The notes under the pieces: model-generated
What the model saw: the letters and a program-made list of their open reading frames with translations, nothing else
What the model was told of the DNA's origin: nothing
Databases searched by the model: none
From: Phalacrocorax aristotelis
Taxonomy: Eukaryota > Chordata > Aves > Suliformes > Phalacrocoracidae
Assembly: GCF_949628215.1 (NCBI RefSeq)
Contig: NC_134281.1
Span: forward strand, 10,736,501-10,800,500
Reading direction: 5' to 3'
Length of the DNA stretch: 64,000 nucleotides
Translations under genes and position numbers: made by a program
In this document: positions 1 through 13,199 of the stretch, piece by piece
How positions within the stretch are numbered: position 1 is the first letter of the stretch
Layout: every line of letters begins with the position of its first letter

Positions 1-3000
1 GTACACTGAATCTGCATGTGCAGCCTGTCCCCGGCTGCCAGCAGACTTGCTGTTCAGCAACACACAGTCAGGGAATGATGGAACAGGGACATGGCACAAC
101 ACTGCATCACATAAGAGGGCAAGAAGCACACAGAGAGAAAACATCTACAAGCATCTCACTTCTAATCCATGCAGTCAGGACCGAGTTTACACACCAGCCT
201 GATCTGCAGATATGAGATTTAAAATGAGGGAGGGAGAAAGAGTGGATCTCCTTTCAATAGGCATGCCCAGCTGGGCTGAAAGATCAGACCCCTCCCAGCA
301 CGATCTCTGAGGGAGACGGCCACTAGACTGGATGGACCACTGTGCTGCTTCAGCCCCACAGCCCCCATGAAAATGACGGAGGTAAGCAGAGCGCTCCAGT
401 TACCATGGCATCCCTGACAGCAGCCCTCCAAGTCTTACACTGATGATTTTGGAGTCTGATGTTTACATGCTTCGTTTAAAAGTATAATGATTTAGGAGTT
501 GACAGGATTACACCAGAGCAAAAGAGAAGCATTTTGCCTCAAGGCTTTCTTTAGAAATTAGAAGTATCACTTTTAAATATGCCTACTGGCATTTTAGTGT
601 ACCTTTGAGATGTTTCTACTCTGGTATGGCATCTCAAAAGCACAGGAAGAGGAAAATGCAGGTCTTCAACATCTAGACTGTAGGAGAGGGGGAGGTTAAT
701 GTCCCCAAGGAAATGGTTTGGGGCTAATGTATGAAATCACTTTGTAATTCAGACTTCCTAACAAGACTTTTACAATAAAGACTCCTAAATCTTCATGCTT
801 TTTGATTGATAAAGTAGGAGTATCCCTGGGCAGAATGAGGACAACAGCAAACATTCTTTAAATTAAAGGGAAAGCAAGCTAAGCAAGATGTGACCCAAAT
901 AGCTGAGTGGCAGTGTACAGACAGGATTTTTTGTCCAAGCTTCAGGGAATTTGCTAGACACTGTTCAAACATATACTGCTGCTCCAGCACCACATAGAAA
1001 CCCCAGAACAAGAGACACAGACAATTATCATAGTCACAACTTCATGCACTTCTTGCTCAGTAGTTCTTACTGTAGCTGAGCCAGATAGACAAAACAAGGA
1101 CCAAGCAGAAGCAGCTAAAATTGAAGTTACAGCTGATGTTGCTTAAATGTCTAATTGTCACCATTATATGGCTTCAACTTTTTAAAAATAAGTTTCCCAC
1201 AATTATATCAACTTTTTGGCCTAATTCCAGTGCAGGCTTTAAATGGAACTCATTCTGACAAGATATAGGTTATTGTCCCAATAGAGGCTCATTTGGATAT
1301 GGGCCACTTGCAATTACCAATGAGCAGAGCTGTGCAAGATTAAAAGCACAGGCAGTATAATTTCTACCTTGTGTCCCAGGCTCTGTGGATTTGTTACTCA
1401 TCCAGCCTGTCCATCTGGGGAGCAAACAGCATGTACTCCTTGATGAGAAACTCTGGCCAACCGACCAGCTGTGAAAAAAATAGATTACTCTTGTCATTTT
1501 TTTCTCCTATGTAATTTGCTGGGAGTAAAAATATAATTTCTTTGAAGGTTTGCAGTTAAAAGAAGATCCAAGGAATGGGTCTTATTTATATTTAAAGTCC
1601 ACCACACTTTTATTTGCTAAATCCAATTTTGAAGATATATCACTGATGGAACAGTTCGCCCTGTCATTTGGGACACTGGAAAAAGTGAATTTCTGCTATT
1701 CAGAGTACTGTCAAAAAACCACAATGATTGTTAAAGGAAAAAAGTTCCTTATAAATGCACTACTGCACTCTATGAGAGAAAGCAGACATTATTTAAAAGG
1801 CATTAAGAAAAAGATGGGAAGAAAAATCAGATGCTCACAGGAAACTGAACAGACAGATCTTTTCTTATTCAAGAGGGTTTTGTGCAAAATTCCATGGTTG
1901 TTCTTAAATTTTAAGTTACGAACAAGTCAGTGACCTAGAACTGCTCTGAAAAGGCAGATTGCAAATAACAGAATAAATGGCATTATAATACAAAAATTAT
2001 TCTTTTTGGCTTATATTCAGTTGTAGTTGCAGGTCTATGAGATAGCTGAGACATCACGCTTAAAGAGATTTGCTGCTTGAGCTTAGGAAGCCAAGGCTTT
2101 TGCTACAGCTTCTAAGACTTTTTCTAGAAAGCATCACAAGAGGCTGCCAGAAAACCCAACTTTCCTGCAGTAGAGGGTGAGAATCCAAGCACGTCCAGAT
2201 AGTACTGTGCATTTTAAAGGTATACAAGAGATTTCTGCTCTATGCTTTTTAGACCTTGTATCTGATAAGACAAGACTACTTAGATACGCATGAAAAGCTA
2301 CTGGTCTTAAAACTTCCCTTAACACATTGTCCCAACTACCAAGTGATTTTAGGAAGTTATTGGTGATTTGCACATCAGCAGGACTTACTACTCAACAGCC
2401 ATCCTAAACTATACCAACCAGCTGTTATGTATAGATTTAGGTCTATCAGTGCAAGAACCACTCTTTCAGGGACTTGAGAGCAGTGAATATAGTACAACCC
2501 CAAACTACAACATGAGGAGTAAAATGCTTTTATATCATTCTGTCATTCCCTACCACAGTTCTAAAATTAAAAAAAAAAAAGTAAATCCTATTACTTTTTC
2601 TATACCTAAAGCAATATAAAAATGGCAGAAAAGTATTCTGAAATAGAGAAAATACTGTTATCCTTTATGATTCCCCCATTATCTTTGCTCCATATGGTAT
2701 AAATACCCTTCTCCTTTCTACGTGTACTGCACTTTCTATAGTAGGTAATGGAAAGAGATGGATCTCAGTAATTAGGAAGAGAGCGAAGCCACAACAGGAG
2801 AATCTGTGCTTGCTGTGTGTAATGCAGCAATCACTAACCTGACCTGACTGGCAGAGGTCACTCAGAAGGTATGACTCCTGGTGCTGCCTGATGCGTCTGA
2901 CTTCAAGCACCAAAACCCCCCCAGATAACTGAGAGCCAGTCAGAATAGCATCTTCAATGTTAAAAGGAGAGAGAACAGATGTGTTCCCCCTGATTGAGAA

Positions 3001-3790
3001 AAATCTCTGCTAACAGCTGAGCTGTCAAAAGGAGATGATGGCAGTGAACCTGCACTACAAGCAACCGTACAGACTCTCACTTCTATGATGTCAAAGATGG
3101 AATATCTCAGGGGACAGCACTTATCCAGCATATACAGTACTAAAACGTGGAGACATGTGCTTCAGCAGAGGCGACCTCAAGAAATTAAACTGCTTCCCAT
3201 TCTTGTGTTCTAAATTACATTTGATCTAAGGAAATAAGAGAAACATGTCAAAAAGCATTTCTTATCTTGCCTTTAACATTTTTATATTTCATTTTATCAT
3301 AAAGAAAAACGATAACAACAAAATTCCTGGTGGCTTATGAGTACAGAGTGAAGTCAGATGGACCAGTTCACCTTGTAAGGCTCACCCAGTACTTGAATCA
3401 AGAAACTTTCAGTAGTGATACCAACAAAAACACCTACCAATGACTTAGTAGAAATTAGTGGTAAAAATCCTAGAATTTTCAAGCACTTTTCACCCCAGTT
3501 ACCCCATTCTTCTAGTTTTCCATGTATGTATAAAAGCAGCATGGATGCACCAAAAGATATGCATTGCAGTAGACAAACCCATCATTCAGCCTTTCTTCAA
3601 CAGAAAGAGTCCTTTAACAGCACCCATGGGAAAGGAGGAGTTCCACATACCAGAGGACAAATCCTAAGGCTTCTTGCTTTATTTGCCTGAAACACTGTGG
3701 TCAGTTATAAACTCCCATACATACTACCCACACCAAGTCATGTATAACCCATACATGATTTTAGGTACACTGGACTATTCCCAACATGAA
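1..3790. other. Gene-free AT-rich DNA, no confident gene
   Basis: I see no recognisable gene, RNA gene or mobile element here. Open frames on both strands (for example 219-431 minus and 1550-1933 plus) have lengths expected by chance in AT-rich DNA and match no family I know. The only exon-like signal is a donor, GAG|GTAAGC, at 381/382 with an acceptor ending CTTCAG at 353. These would enclose a 28-bp segment ending in ATGAAAATGACGGAG, too short to call. There is an A-run near 2570. Confidence 0.5.
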
Positions 3791-3794
3791 GGCA

Positions 3795-3870
3795 GATTCT
3801 TGTGTAAATCATGCAAATCAGGCTGAAGTCAATGAGCTACATGCTTACTATGCTGATATATTTCAGCAGA
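3795..3870. repeat. Ancient amniote interspersed repeat scrap
   Basis: The stretch with TGTAAATCA followed by CTGAAGTCAATGAGCTACA resembles the widespread old amniote repeat in which GTGTAAATCA precedes TGAAGTCAATGGAGTTACAC. It is heavily diverged. The identification rests on my memory of that consensus, so family and orientation are uncertain. Confidence 0.35.
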
Positions 3871-6070
3871 GACATGCACCCAAAGTCTTATTTGCTGTTT
3901 TAACAAAAGGCTTGTTTCTGCAAGATTTTTATATATTTTGGATACAGTAAAACACAACCTCTGCTTCAAAACATACCTATACCAGACATCCTCAGACCAG
4001 TCTTATGCTGGATTAAATTAAAAAATACCTACAGATGAAAGGTCATCCTCAACTTTAGAAACTCCAATAGAGTTTTCTGGAAAAAAAAATTACTATCTTG
4101 AAGTAATTATGATCAAAATGCATACTTTTTAAGTTACGTATTAATAAGTGGTCACTCCGATGGAAGTCAGTCCAAATCAGAGTTTAAGGCAACTTAAAAA
4201 ACAAGACAATGTGTGTCAATGAAGATTGATTTTTTATATCCTGAAGCACCAAAATTCACAAGTCTGACCATTTAATTATAGAGAAATATATACCACAATA
4301 TACACCGAGGAATAAATATTTGAAATTGATATATACGCATATATGAGATATATGTATTTCCTACCCAATATTTCCAGTGTATTCTAATCAACGATTTATA
4401 TAAATAGATTTTGACTTTCAGAAAAAGAAGACTATTTTCTATTGGTGATATAGGCAGCTGTGGTGAACATTTTATTGACTCAATATATGTTTTCTTTTGA
4501 CTGCACTGAAATCTACCTAGTAGTGAATACCTCCACTGCAAAGAGGGTCTGACACTGGATTAGGAGCCATTTCAGTCTGAAAAATTAGTCTTTATCAGGC
4601 CTGTGCACAGGAGTAAGTTTCACATAATGAAGGCAACACGATTCAACTGCGCAATGCTGTGTTTTAAGTAAAATGGACAGAAGGCAACATGCCCAAAACC
4701 TACAGTGTTCTGCTGCTACATGAGATGGCAGATATTTAGCCAAATATTCTGCTGGCATACGGCCATTGACTTGGAGTCAAAGCAGTCATAGCAATACAGA
4801 ATCTGCTAACAATTAACCATATTCATACACACAGAAGTACATTGACATGAATACGCATGCACACACACATAAGCTTACTCCTCGCACAGTTTCCAGATCA
4901 GTCATCTTGTGTGTACAAAAAGATACATGCTCATATTTTATACAGTACATTTGAAGTTTGAGCTACAAAAAGATTCCTGCATGTAAACGTATGCCTACAT
5001 TTCCTCCGAGTGGAGAGGTATGTCAGGAGAATATGATTTCACAGCCAGATCTGTAACAACCACCCTGGAGATAACCCCAGAGGCAGTTCCACGGCCAGCT
5101 GTTCGGAGTTCACAAAGAATTCAGGCAGTAAGCCAGAGCCAAGCCCAGATGCTGCTATTGGGAACTTTCCAAAGCTTTACATCTGGATCCCTCTCCTGCC
5201 AAATGTCCCATCTGCGTACGAGGTGATAAATTCCACCTCTCAGAGGACAATTAGCAAGAGAACACAGCAGGGAAAGGTAGCACCAACAGCACCAAATTGA
5301 TAACAGAGACAGTTCACACTTGGTTGGAATTTAAGCAAGGATTTTCTCAGTATTGTCCTGCTCCACATTCCTTACCAGCCCTCTATAGAAGGCCCAAAGT
5401 ACTGCTTTTCCATGGCCTGCCCACAACTAGTGGGACCTTAGATAGCCAGGAGACCTAAAGCAACAAGACATGTGCCAAGTTACAAAAGTTTTTGGTTTTT
5501 TTCCAACATATCAGGAGAAGGCTCAGGTAAGTCTGAAAACTGAGTCCCAACACAGAAGAATCAATATATCAGGCTGCCAAGGTGCAGGACTGTCCTTGAG
5601 AAGGGTTGTAGGTTTTGAAAAGATAGGCTGTTCAGTGGAAAGAATTAGTACTGCTCCAGTAAAAGTGTAATTATGCTCATGAACAGCAGGGAGGAAGTAA
5701 AAATTACACAGGAACAAAACATGCATCTACTAGTGGAGCAACTCACCAGATTTTTACAACTGAGCACAGCATTATAGCAGCCAAAGAGAAAGATTTCGGT
5801 CCGTGAGAAGTCAGAGGACATTCTGTATCTGGAACTGTTCAGGGAGGAGAGATTTAAAAAAAAAACCAAACCCATACTGTGGAAACAGGTTTACATGCTT
5901 TAGGGTTTCTATTGCACCCCTTTTTGGCACTTCCTCCTTCAAAACTGGCAGTAGCTCAAAGCCCTCTGAATTTCACAGAATCATCAGCTCTTCTCTCACA
6001 TTGAATTACAGAAAACTCAGCTTGGGGTGGGATCCCCAGAGAAAAGGACTTCTCAAAAAAAAAAAAAGTC
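3871..6070. other. Gene-free DNA
   Basis: No gene is recognisable. Short phrases such as CCATTGACTTGGAGTCAA near 4763 and GGAAGTCAGTCCAAATCAG near 4160 look like further traces of the amniote repeat class above but are too short to call. A short CA-rich run lies near 4860. The rest is unremarkable non-coding sequence. Confidence 0.4.
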
Positions 6071-6076
6071 CATAGC

Positions 6077-6396
6077 ATTATATAACTCAAAGCCTTTGTA
6101 GTATCACTATTGTTAACAGCAATGGTTTATCCACCACCCTAGAAAACTGCAATTATTTTTCAAATGGGGCTAAGCATTTAAGGAAAGCTTACATGGCATC
6201 TGCGCTTAAAGAGAAATTAAGGGCCCAACTAGAAAACCACACAGCACAGGTGAAGATCCTAAACTCAGTGATAAGGCAAAGAACAGAAGACTATTCGGAC
6301 AGGCTTCACAGTGAATGGTCCAAGAGGATTTCTAAACGGGAGGTCATGCTTAGCAAAGCTTTTGTGAACACAACGATGAAAACCTATTGGGACTGA
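6077..6396 (+). other. Open, protein-like frame of unknown origin
   Basis: One plus-strand frame stays open for about 106 codons and ends in TGA at 6394-6396. The segment after the ATG at 6193 (67 residues) is charged and helix-like, starting MASALKEKLRAQLENHTAQV. No upstream exon signal, poly-A signal pair or known family supports it. It could be a decayed coding relic or chance. Confidence 0.15.
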
Positions 6397-6741
6397 AGCT
6401 AGATAAACAAGGTAGTTGACTCCATGGATGCTTTTTATACAGTATTTATATACTGTGTTATATAGGATGACGATTACAGTAATGATGGCACAATTCATAG
6501 ACAGGAAAATGAGCTCAGTACTATGTCTAAGGCCAGTGATTAGTAACAGATAGGTTCAATTTGGAAAGGAGAGAGAGAAGTGACTTGTGTTGCAATCTGG
6601 CTTCATGCACGGCCCAATTAATAAACGGGGCACAAAAGCACTGTGGAAGAGGCAGTTGAGTTTACTTCCTGCCTATGCATTCAGAGTTGGCTGAAGTACT
6701 TATCAGTCCTGGAAAAACAACACAAAAGAAGCTATATATTT

Positions 6742-6765
6742 AAAAAAAAAAAAAAAAAAAAAAAA
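6742..6765 (+). repeat. Poly-A run (24 A)
   Basis: Twenty-four consecutive A residues follow TATATATTT and are followed by GAAAAG. It could be the tail of a retroposed insertion, but I see no recognisable body upstream and no clear target-site duplication. Confidence 0.9.
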
Positions 6766-6859
6766 GAAAAGTAACTGGCAAGCCAGTGGCTTATACTCAA
6801 TGATAATTTAACATTATGTATCACAGAGAACATAATACTGCTTAGAGGCTAATCAAGTT

Positions 6860-6960
6860 AGGAACCCTTTGCACCAGGTACCATGTGAACAGAATAAATA
6901 TCATCCCCTGCTCCAAAGGACTTAAGTGTGAGACAAAATAGAAAATACATGACACAGTGG
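6860..6960. repeat. Ancient amniote repeat fragment
   Basis: The order CACCAGGTACCATGTGAACA, AGAATAAATATCATCCCCTG, CTCCAAAGGACTTAAGTGTGAGACAA follows an old amniote repeat that reads roughly 'gcaccaggtgctgtacgaacacagaataa...ccctgctccaaagagcttac...gacaa'. Divergence is high. The assignment is from memory of that consensus. Confidence 0.45.
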
Positions 6961-6969
6961 GATTGACAT

Positions 6970-9900
6970 TTCAAGAAGATAAAAGCCTAATAGCAAACAT
7001 GCTAAAGATACCACAGTGAAAATGGTCCAGAGAACAAAGGCGAACAAAAATTGAAAACCAAGAAATAAGGGTCTGGCAGTTAGAAGTTATGGAAGGAACC
7101 AAGGTTGAAATCAAAAAGCAACTGCACACGAGCAAGACAAGGAAACATCCTCAGAAGGTTCCTGCACAAGGGTAAAAAAGGCTCTAAAGACAGGAGTTAG
7201 AACAACAAAAGGAAATATAGATAGAGGTAGATATAGATACGTATACACACACATGTGGATAAACAGCTACAAGGGATTAGACTTTCCTGGAGACTGAAGC
7301 AGAGCTGTGAGCACAGAGGTTGTGAAGTAGGACAATGACGAGCAATTCTGTATGCCATCCCTTAGCTGACTCCCATGAAGCCAAACTCACAAACTGCCCC
7401 ACAGGTTGCTGCGTGGAACCACTCATCTCAGCCTTGTTCTGTACAGGCACATGCTGAGACCTGTGGCCTGTCCATAGCTGATGGTTTCTCTCCCACCCTT
7501 CTGCCAGCTCTCCCTTCCTTTCTCCACATACACACTGTTTGGCTTTTCTGTCAACAAACACATCTGATCTAGTGGAAAGACAGAACAGCTTGTCCAATAG
7601 GCACCATGGAAGAAACAAATGTAAAATGTCTCAGGTCAAAACCTGATCATTTCCACCAAAAAAATTAAAATTTTTCTTCTTTAAAAATAGTCCATAAAAC
7701 AATCCACAGCTACACAGGATAAAACCTGCCAGTTTTAGTAAAACAGAAGCCCTGAACAGCAATGTGAAGAATCTTCCTTCCATGGGATTAGTTCTGGGTT
7801 CTCCCCCCAAAAAAAAAGGTTTTAGAGGAGTTTGGTCACTCGTTGGAAGTTTGTTTGGGTTTAGGGATTTTTGTTTTTTAATCAGTTGTCATGCCCCAAG
7901 GAGGATAGATGCAGAGGGACTAATGGCACATCCAGTAGCACCAATCATGTTTTCATTCTGACTTACCTATTAGTGGCATGCTGCAATGCTACTTACATTT
8001 GTGTAGTATTCATTAAGATCGCAAGGCACAGAGCATGGCACCAACTTTAATTCTAGCCAGAAGGGTTTGCCTTAAATGCACTGGACATCTATACACTTAG
8101 GCAGCTTGACTTTTCATACAAAACTGCCACCTCTTCCTAGAGAGGGATTAGAAAGATCCAATGAGCTACCCACAGAAATAAGACGGACTTGAGATTTTCA
8201 GCTAGATTCATGGAACAAGGCACATGGCTGATGGCAGAAATTACTTTTATATCCCTTGTCCCATGCTCACTTCATGGCTACAGAAAGAAATGAAATGTAG
8301 TGAGCATGAAAGACTCCCTGGTGAAAATAAATGAGATGCAATAAACAAGTCTTCATGTGACTGTTGCTATTGTGATGTTAGATGAATGTTCAAATTCCCA
8401 AATGCACACCTTGTTATAACCCTGCTGAAGTCATGGCACCTGTGACAAAACTGCCACTCATGTTAAAGCCAGAAAGAATCACACTGGTCTTTTAGAATCA
8501 CTTTCTGCAACATATAAGTCATTCAAATTATCTTCAATCTACTGGTACACTTCAACCTTCTCTCATACAATAGCTTTCTTACAATTTGTTAGGACTTGGA
8601 ACTATATTTAGAAAGGGGCATGAATTCCCACAAGAGCAACCATGGCCTGATCTTCATTTAGGAATGGGAATCAGAGCTGCAATCCTGCTCACAGGAAACT
8701 GCATACACCAGCCCATAGAGCAGCACTGACAGAACTGACATGACTTAGTCCTGGACCTCCTGAGGGATTAGGCATCTCACTCTGGGTTGCCAGAAGCATT
8801 TATGACACCTTAGGTTTCATGGCTATGAACTTGCACCAGTATTTTGATACCTAAACTGTCCTCCTCAGGAGGGAACAGGGATCAGCCTTCAATCACTGCG
8901 GAAGCAGTCACTATAGACATAATCTCCACTAAATACACAAGCTGGGATGATTAGAGCAATAGGAGACTGATGTCCCAAGAAAGTCCACCACTGCAGCAAA
9001 GGTGTGGGTCAGAATTTGACACACCTTAATAATTATCTGGCATTTCTCCAATACTTTTGACTAATACTCTGACTAATTCAACTTTACAACACAGTGACCT
9101 AGGGGAGCAAGAACAGAACTGGACTTTCAGCACAGAATGGTGGCTTTTGATGTTGCTTTTTAGTATTTAATACAGCTAGATTCCCTCAAGTCCTTTTGGT
9201 TTGGGGGACTGTCATAGGAGATTAGGAGATAGATAGGTGCTAGAGTGACCTGTGCTATTTTCCAGTGTTGAAAGCCAAAAATTTATGTACATTAGTAAAA
9301 AAATCAAAATCTTTCACAAGAAGGCAACAGCACAGCATTCTGCCAAAAAAAAGCAGAGCTGCTTACTGCCATGGCTGGAATGCATTTCTGCAAAGGACTG
9401 CGCACCACTTTGATTTAATGGAAAAGCAATGCTGCATTTCTATATATCAGCCAGTGTAAGATTAATGACTTCTGATGTGAGACTACTACACACCAGAGAG
9501 AACTGACTGACAGAAGTATTAACTAACGTTTGTAACATGACGGTTTTACAATCAGTATCCTCATATCTTTTTAACCAAGGGCTCCTATAAAGCAGTAGGC
9601 AACACTACATGCCACTTTAATAAGCCTCTAAAACCTAAATTCAAAAATCTAGCTCTTTATGCACACAGGTATATGTCTCTATGTGTATGTGCACATACAT
9701 GTACACTCTATGAGATGTCTTCTAAGAAGAGTGCTGGTAATTACTGGTACAGAATTGTACAAACTGAGAAGAGTTATTGCTTCTTTAAGGAAAATTGCAG
9801 CCTGTGGAATTAGGTGTTTTCCAAAAATTTATTGAAATTATTTGTGGCTTTAAAGGTACTCCTCTGAGAATGCTTATTTATGTCATTTTCTAACAGGGCA

Positions 9901-10390
9901 CATTTTTAGGTAGGTACAAAATCCTACCTCATTGCCAACTAGTAGTCGTGTTGATTTACAGCCAACTCAAATATGGCTTACAAGTGAGAAGCCCAAATTC
10001 CAGCTTTGATTTGTCCTTTACTGTAAAACTGAAATTGAGCTATTTTGGGGTTAGAGATGAAAGAAAACAACATGCTTGTAGACTCAGGCTCAATTCTAAG
10101 CTACAGCAAAATGAAGAACAACAAAATTAGCATTCTGAAGCCCGTGGTGACCTCTACTGAGCTAGAAGCTTCTCATTTATCCATTACTGGTTTGCAAAAT
10201 TTAAGACATGTGCCCAGCTTCAGCAAGACTAAAAATCAAAACTATTTCTACTTTTCCTCATCAACAATGCAGATTAATTCATTAAGAACTAAGCAAAGAC
10301 CATCAATCTAGCTTCCAGCTAATCAATAATAAAGTCCTATAGGTTCAGACTGACCCATCTCTATTTTCAGTGGAAAACAATTAGCAAGTT
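6970..10390. other. Gene-free DNA
   Basis: No gene is supported. The stretch holds a short GATA/TA-rich run near 7215-7255 and a perfect 16-bp palindrome at 9684-9699 (TGTATGTG plus its reverse complement) inside a TG/CA-rich patch. Open frames at 7277-7618 minus and 10045-10311 plus have no recognisable domain. Confidence 0.45.
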
Positions 10391-10394
10391 GAGT

Positions 10395-10485
10395 GTTATT
10401 AGAGTATATTGGACCAATTCCAATAGAGTTGTAATGAATGGAATTAAACTGATTTAATTAACACCTGCATATTGAAAGACATATA
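10395..10485. repeat. Ancient amniote repeat fragment
   Basis: TTGGACCAATTCCAATAGAG, then TTGTAATGAATGGAATTAAA and CTGATTTAATTAACACCTG, resembles the old amniote consensus in which 'ggaattacactgatttacacc' follows an AATGAATGG-like block. It is diverged, and the assignment is from memory. Confidence 0.4.
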
Positions 10486-10489
10486 GAAC

Positions 10490-12400
10490 AGGCCTGGCCA
10501 GAAATCTAAAAGAAATGTGATCCCAATCTGAATCTTCTCTCTGAGCTGCTTTCTGAAAAAAACCAACCCTGTCCTCTCGACTCCAGTCTCTGTCCCATTA
10601 TTTTGCTCTGCAGTTAGTTCCTTGTCGATCAGAGCAGCCTGGGAGGCTTTGCAGAGGCCTGACCATGAAGAAGTGCCCCTCTGCTGTGCTCTGTTATTTC
10701 CAAGAGGAAAGTTAGAAGAGGCAGAGAAGTAATATGGAAACCCAGCCAGTCAGATCAGTCTCACATGACAGCATACAACCTTGATACAGTTTGCTCTGTT
10801 GACTATTGTCCAGGCTCTGGGGAGTACAGTCAATGTTTGAAGAAAAAAAAAAAATATATTTTTTTTAAATCCTTCCCCCTCTTTATGGGTTCATAATAGA
10901 AACAAGTAGATAGCACTAAATTCTGTAATGCTGTAGTCCTGTTTTGTATCCAACATTATAGCAACCTGAACCCTGCAAAAGCTGCAGACCCCAAGACAAG
11001 CTATACAAAGACTAATAGAAATTACAACAGGAAGAAGAGATCTCAAGCCATCAAGCCCATCCTTGCTTATGTGACACTGCTTCGAGCTCTATACATTTAA
11101 GGTGTCATCTCCCCATCTTTGTTCATATTTTTGCAGGTATGTTCTTTGTGTTTCAGCCAGATGATTTTATTTTGGAGTTAATTTCTCGTTCACATCCAGT
11201 TGTCTTTTTTTTTTGTTTGTTTGCACATTAATAACAAAGCAGGTCTAAAAAAAAAAAAAGGCAGTTCATTTGACAGCAATGCAGTCATTCTTTTTAAACT
11301 CAGAACACTGACACAGCTCAAGGAGCTACCTCCTATCTCCAAGTTCCAGCAGACTAATGGAAGGACTGATAACCAGCCTGCAAATCATTTCTATGCCTGT
11401 GAACACGTTAAATACAGGGTGTTTCTGCTCTGTGCAAAAGAATCTCTGTATTACCATTCCATTTCTCCTTAAGACTTTTCTGCTGCTGCTTTTATATTTC
11501 ACGGGGGGGGGGCAGGGCAGAAAAAAATTAACAGATTTCTGTTCATCTTTTTCTCTATAGCCACAGTTCAGAAGTGGCAATAGAGCAGATAATGTGTTTG
11601 ACCTTGTGGGAGTGGTGGGGGTCTCAGGGCACCATGCTCTTGTGCTCTCTTCTTTTCTTTGGGACCCTGCAAGTGATGGACAGAGGATTATAAGGAGATG
11701 AAAAGATTCCTTTTAAGTTGCTGTTGAAATTAACTGATCAGACTCTGTCATCTGTAGGGTCTTGCTCTTCCTATTCTTACACTCTCCCTGCTGTGGGAAT
11801 GAAACTCTGCAAAGAGAACAAAAGTGCCACTCAACTCAACTAAAAGGAGTTCTCTGAAACGGCAAGCTGTTAATGTACATACTAAAGATCATCTCCCATT
11901 GTGCTTGTCAACCAGTTTGCCAATCATTTAAGCTAACATTATCTTCTTGCTTTATCTTAAAAGTCTCCAAGTTGTCATGACAAGTCTGGGAAAAAAAATA
12001 ATCTTAAACGCTTCCTCATCTGGAGGAAGATAATTGATGACACATTAAACTTGCTCTATAAAGGCTAAGTACCAATTCCTGTCCATCTCAAGTCAGCAAG
12101 GTATGGACTCTTGGGAAAAGAGCTCTGCAGCATTCAGACAATATCTGGCTACAAAAGAACAGCTAAGGAAGTTTTCAGAAGTTTGTATGAAAGGAATACT
12201 TTCATCAGTGAGCAATACCTGCAATGCTACTGCAGTAGAAGACAAACCTAAGGGCATCATTCCCAAATAACTCATTTGGATGCGTCGTACAAAAAACAAA
12301 CTTATGACGCATCCACTGCAGAAAGAACTTATATGAGAGGGACAGACTAGTTCTTGAGTATGAAAAAGCAGCAGACAATATCACAAATCAAGACTGTCAA
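10490..12400. other. Gene-free DNA with homopolymer runs
   Basis: No gene is recognised. Low-complexity runs include A12 next to T8 around TATATA near 10843-10866, A12 near 11248 and a run of ten G at 11503-11512. The sequence near 11040-11075 (CATCAAGCCCATCC) vaguely resembles a CR1 tail but is too short and diverged to call. Confidence 0.4.
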
Positions 12401-12414
12401 AATTCTCTGTGAGT

Positions 12415-12530
12415 GTCGTCGTCTTTAGGTGAAACTCCTAAAATAATGGAGTCCTGATCTTGCATTAGGGCATGCAGGCAAGACTCAACACATCGTTGGC
12501 CATAATGGTTAAGTGTTGGCATTGGAAGTC
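12415..12530. repeat. Ancient amniote repeat fragment under a long minus-strand ORF
   Basis: TTTAGGTGAAACTCCTAAAA, ATGGAGTCCTGATCTTGCAT and TAGGGCATGCAGGC resemble old amniote repeats that carry 'aggtgaaactccca..gggagtcctgatc..gcat'. This accounts for part of the 101-codon minus-strand open frame at 12397-12702, which I therefore do not treat as coding. Confidence 0.4.
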
Positions 12531-13199
12531 TTTTGGTTAAGCCAGTTGTGACCCAAGGAGATGTGTGATTTTTCTGCAGGAAAGGGGCAGAGGGAACAAC
12601 ACCAAAACCAGCTGATGAGCTAGATATCTCTGTGGAAAATGAATTTATTCCTACAATGATTTTTCTCAAGTTCACCATCAGAAATGCATGCTTCCCATGC
12701 AAAGGTGCAATCCAGCATAAATTTGGTGAACTCAGCTCAGATCAATATTCATTTAGATTGTATAAAGGTGTAATTCTAGAGCTTTCTAGGCCATGACAAC
12801 TGCTGTCAGTAGAGGAACATCCATTTGCAGACTCTTGGATTATATTATCTAGTACCTGATAGCAAAGATGTTTATAAGAGCAACCTACAAGGTTTGGGAA
12901 ATTCTGCTATCTTTATATTAAATTTGCCTGATGAACTACAATACCTGAGCATGTGCATGCAATTGTTTGTTCAAAGGGCTTTCAAGGCTGATGGAATTTT
13001 AGGACACAAAGTTCTTTCTCTTTTCCTTCTTCATACATGTACACACTATGCTACCTAGAAATGCGCAGGTACCATAGCTTTGAAAATGCTGGAACTCTGT
13101 TGTAGCTACAGCAGGAATTCTCTACTCAAAGTTACTAGCTCTTTAGAGAATATCTTTCTTTAAATTATCTCTTCTTCCTTTCATCAAGACCATTAATTG

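Noticed and set aside
354-381. A 28-bp acceptor-to-donor unit ending ATGAAAATGACGGAG.
   Set aside because: Too short to distinguish from chance, with no partner exon or promoter nearby.
12397-12702. A 101-codon minus-strand open frame.
   Set aside because: Part of it lies in what looks like an ancient amniote repeat, and no exon signals frame it.
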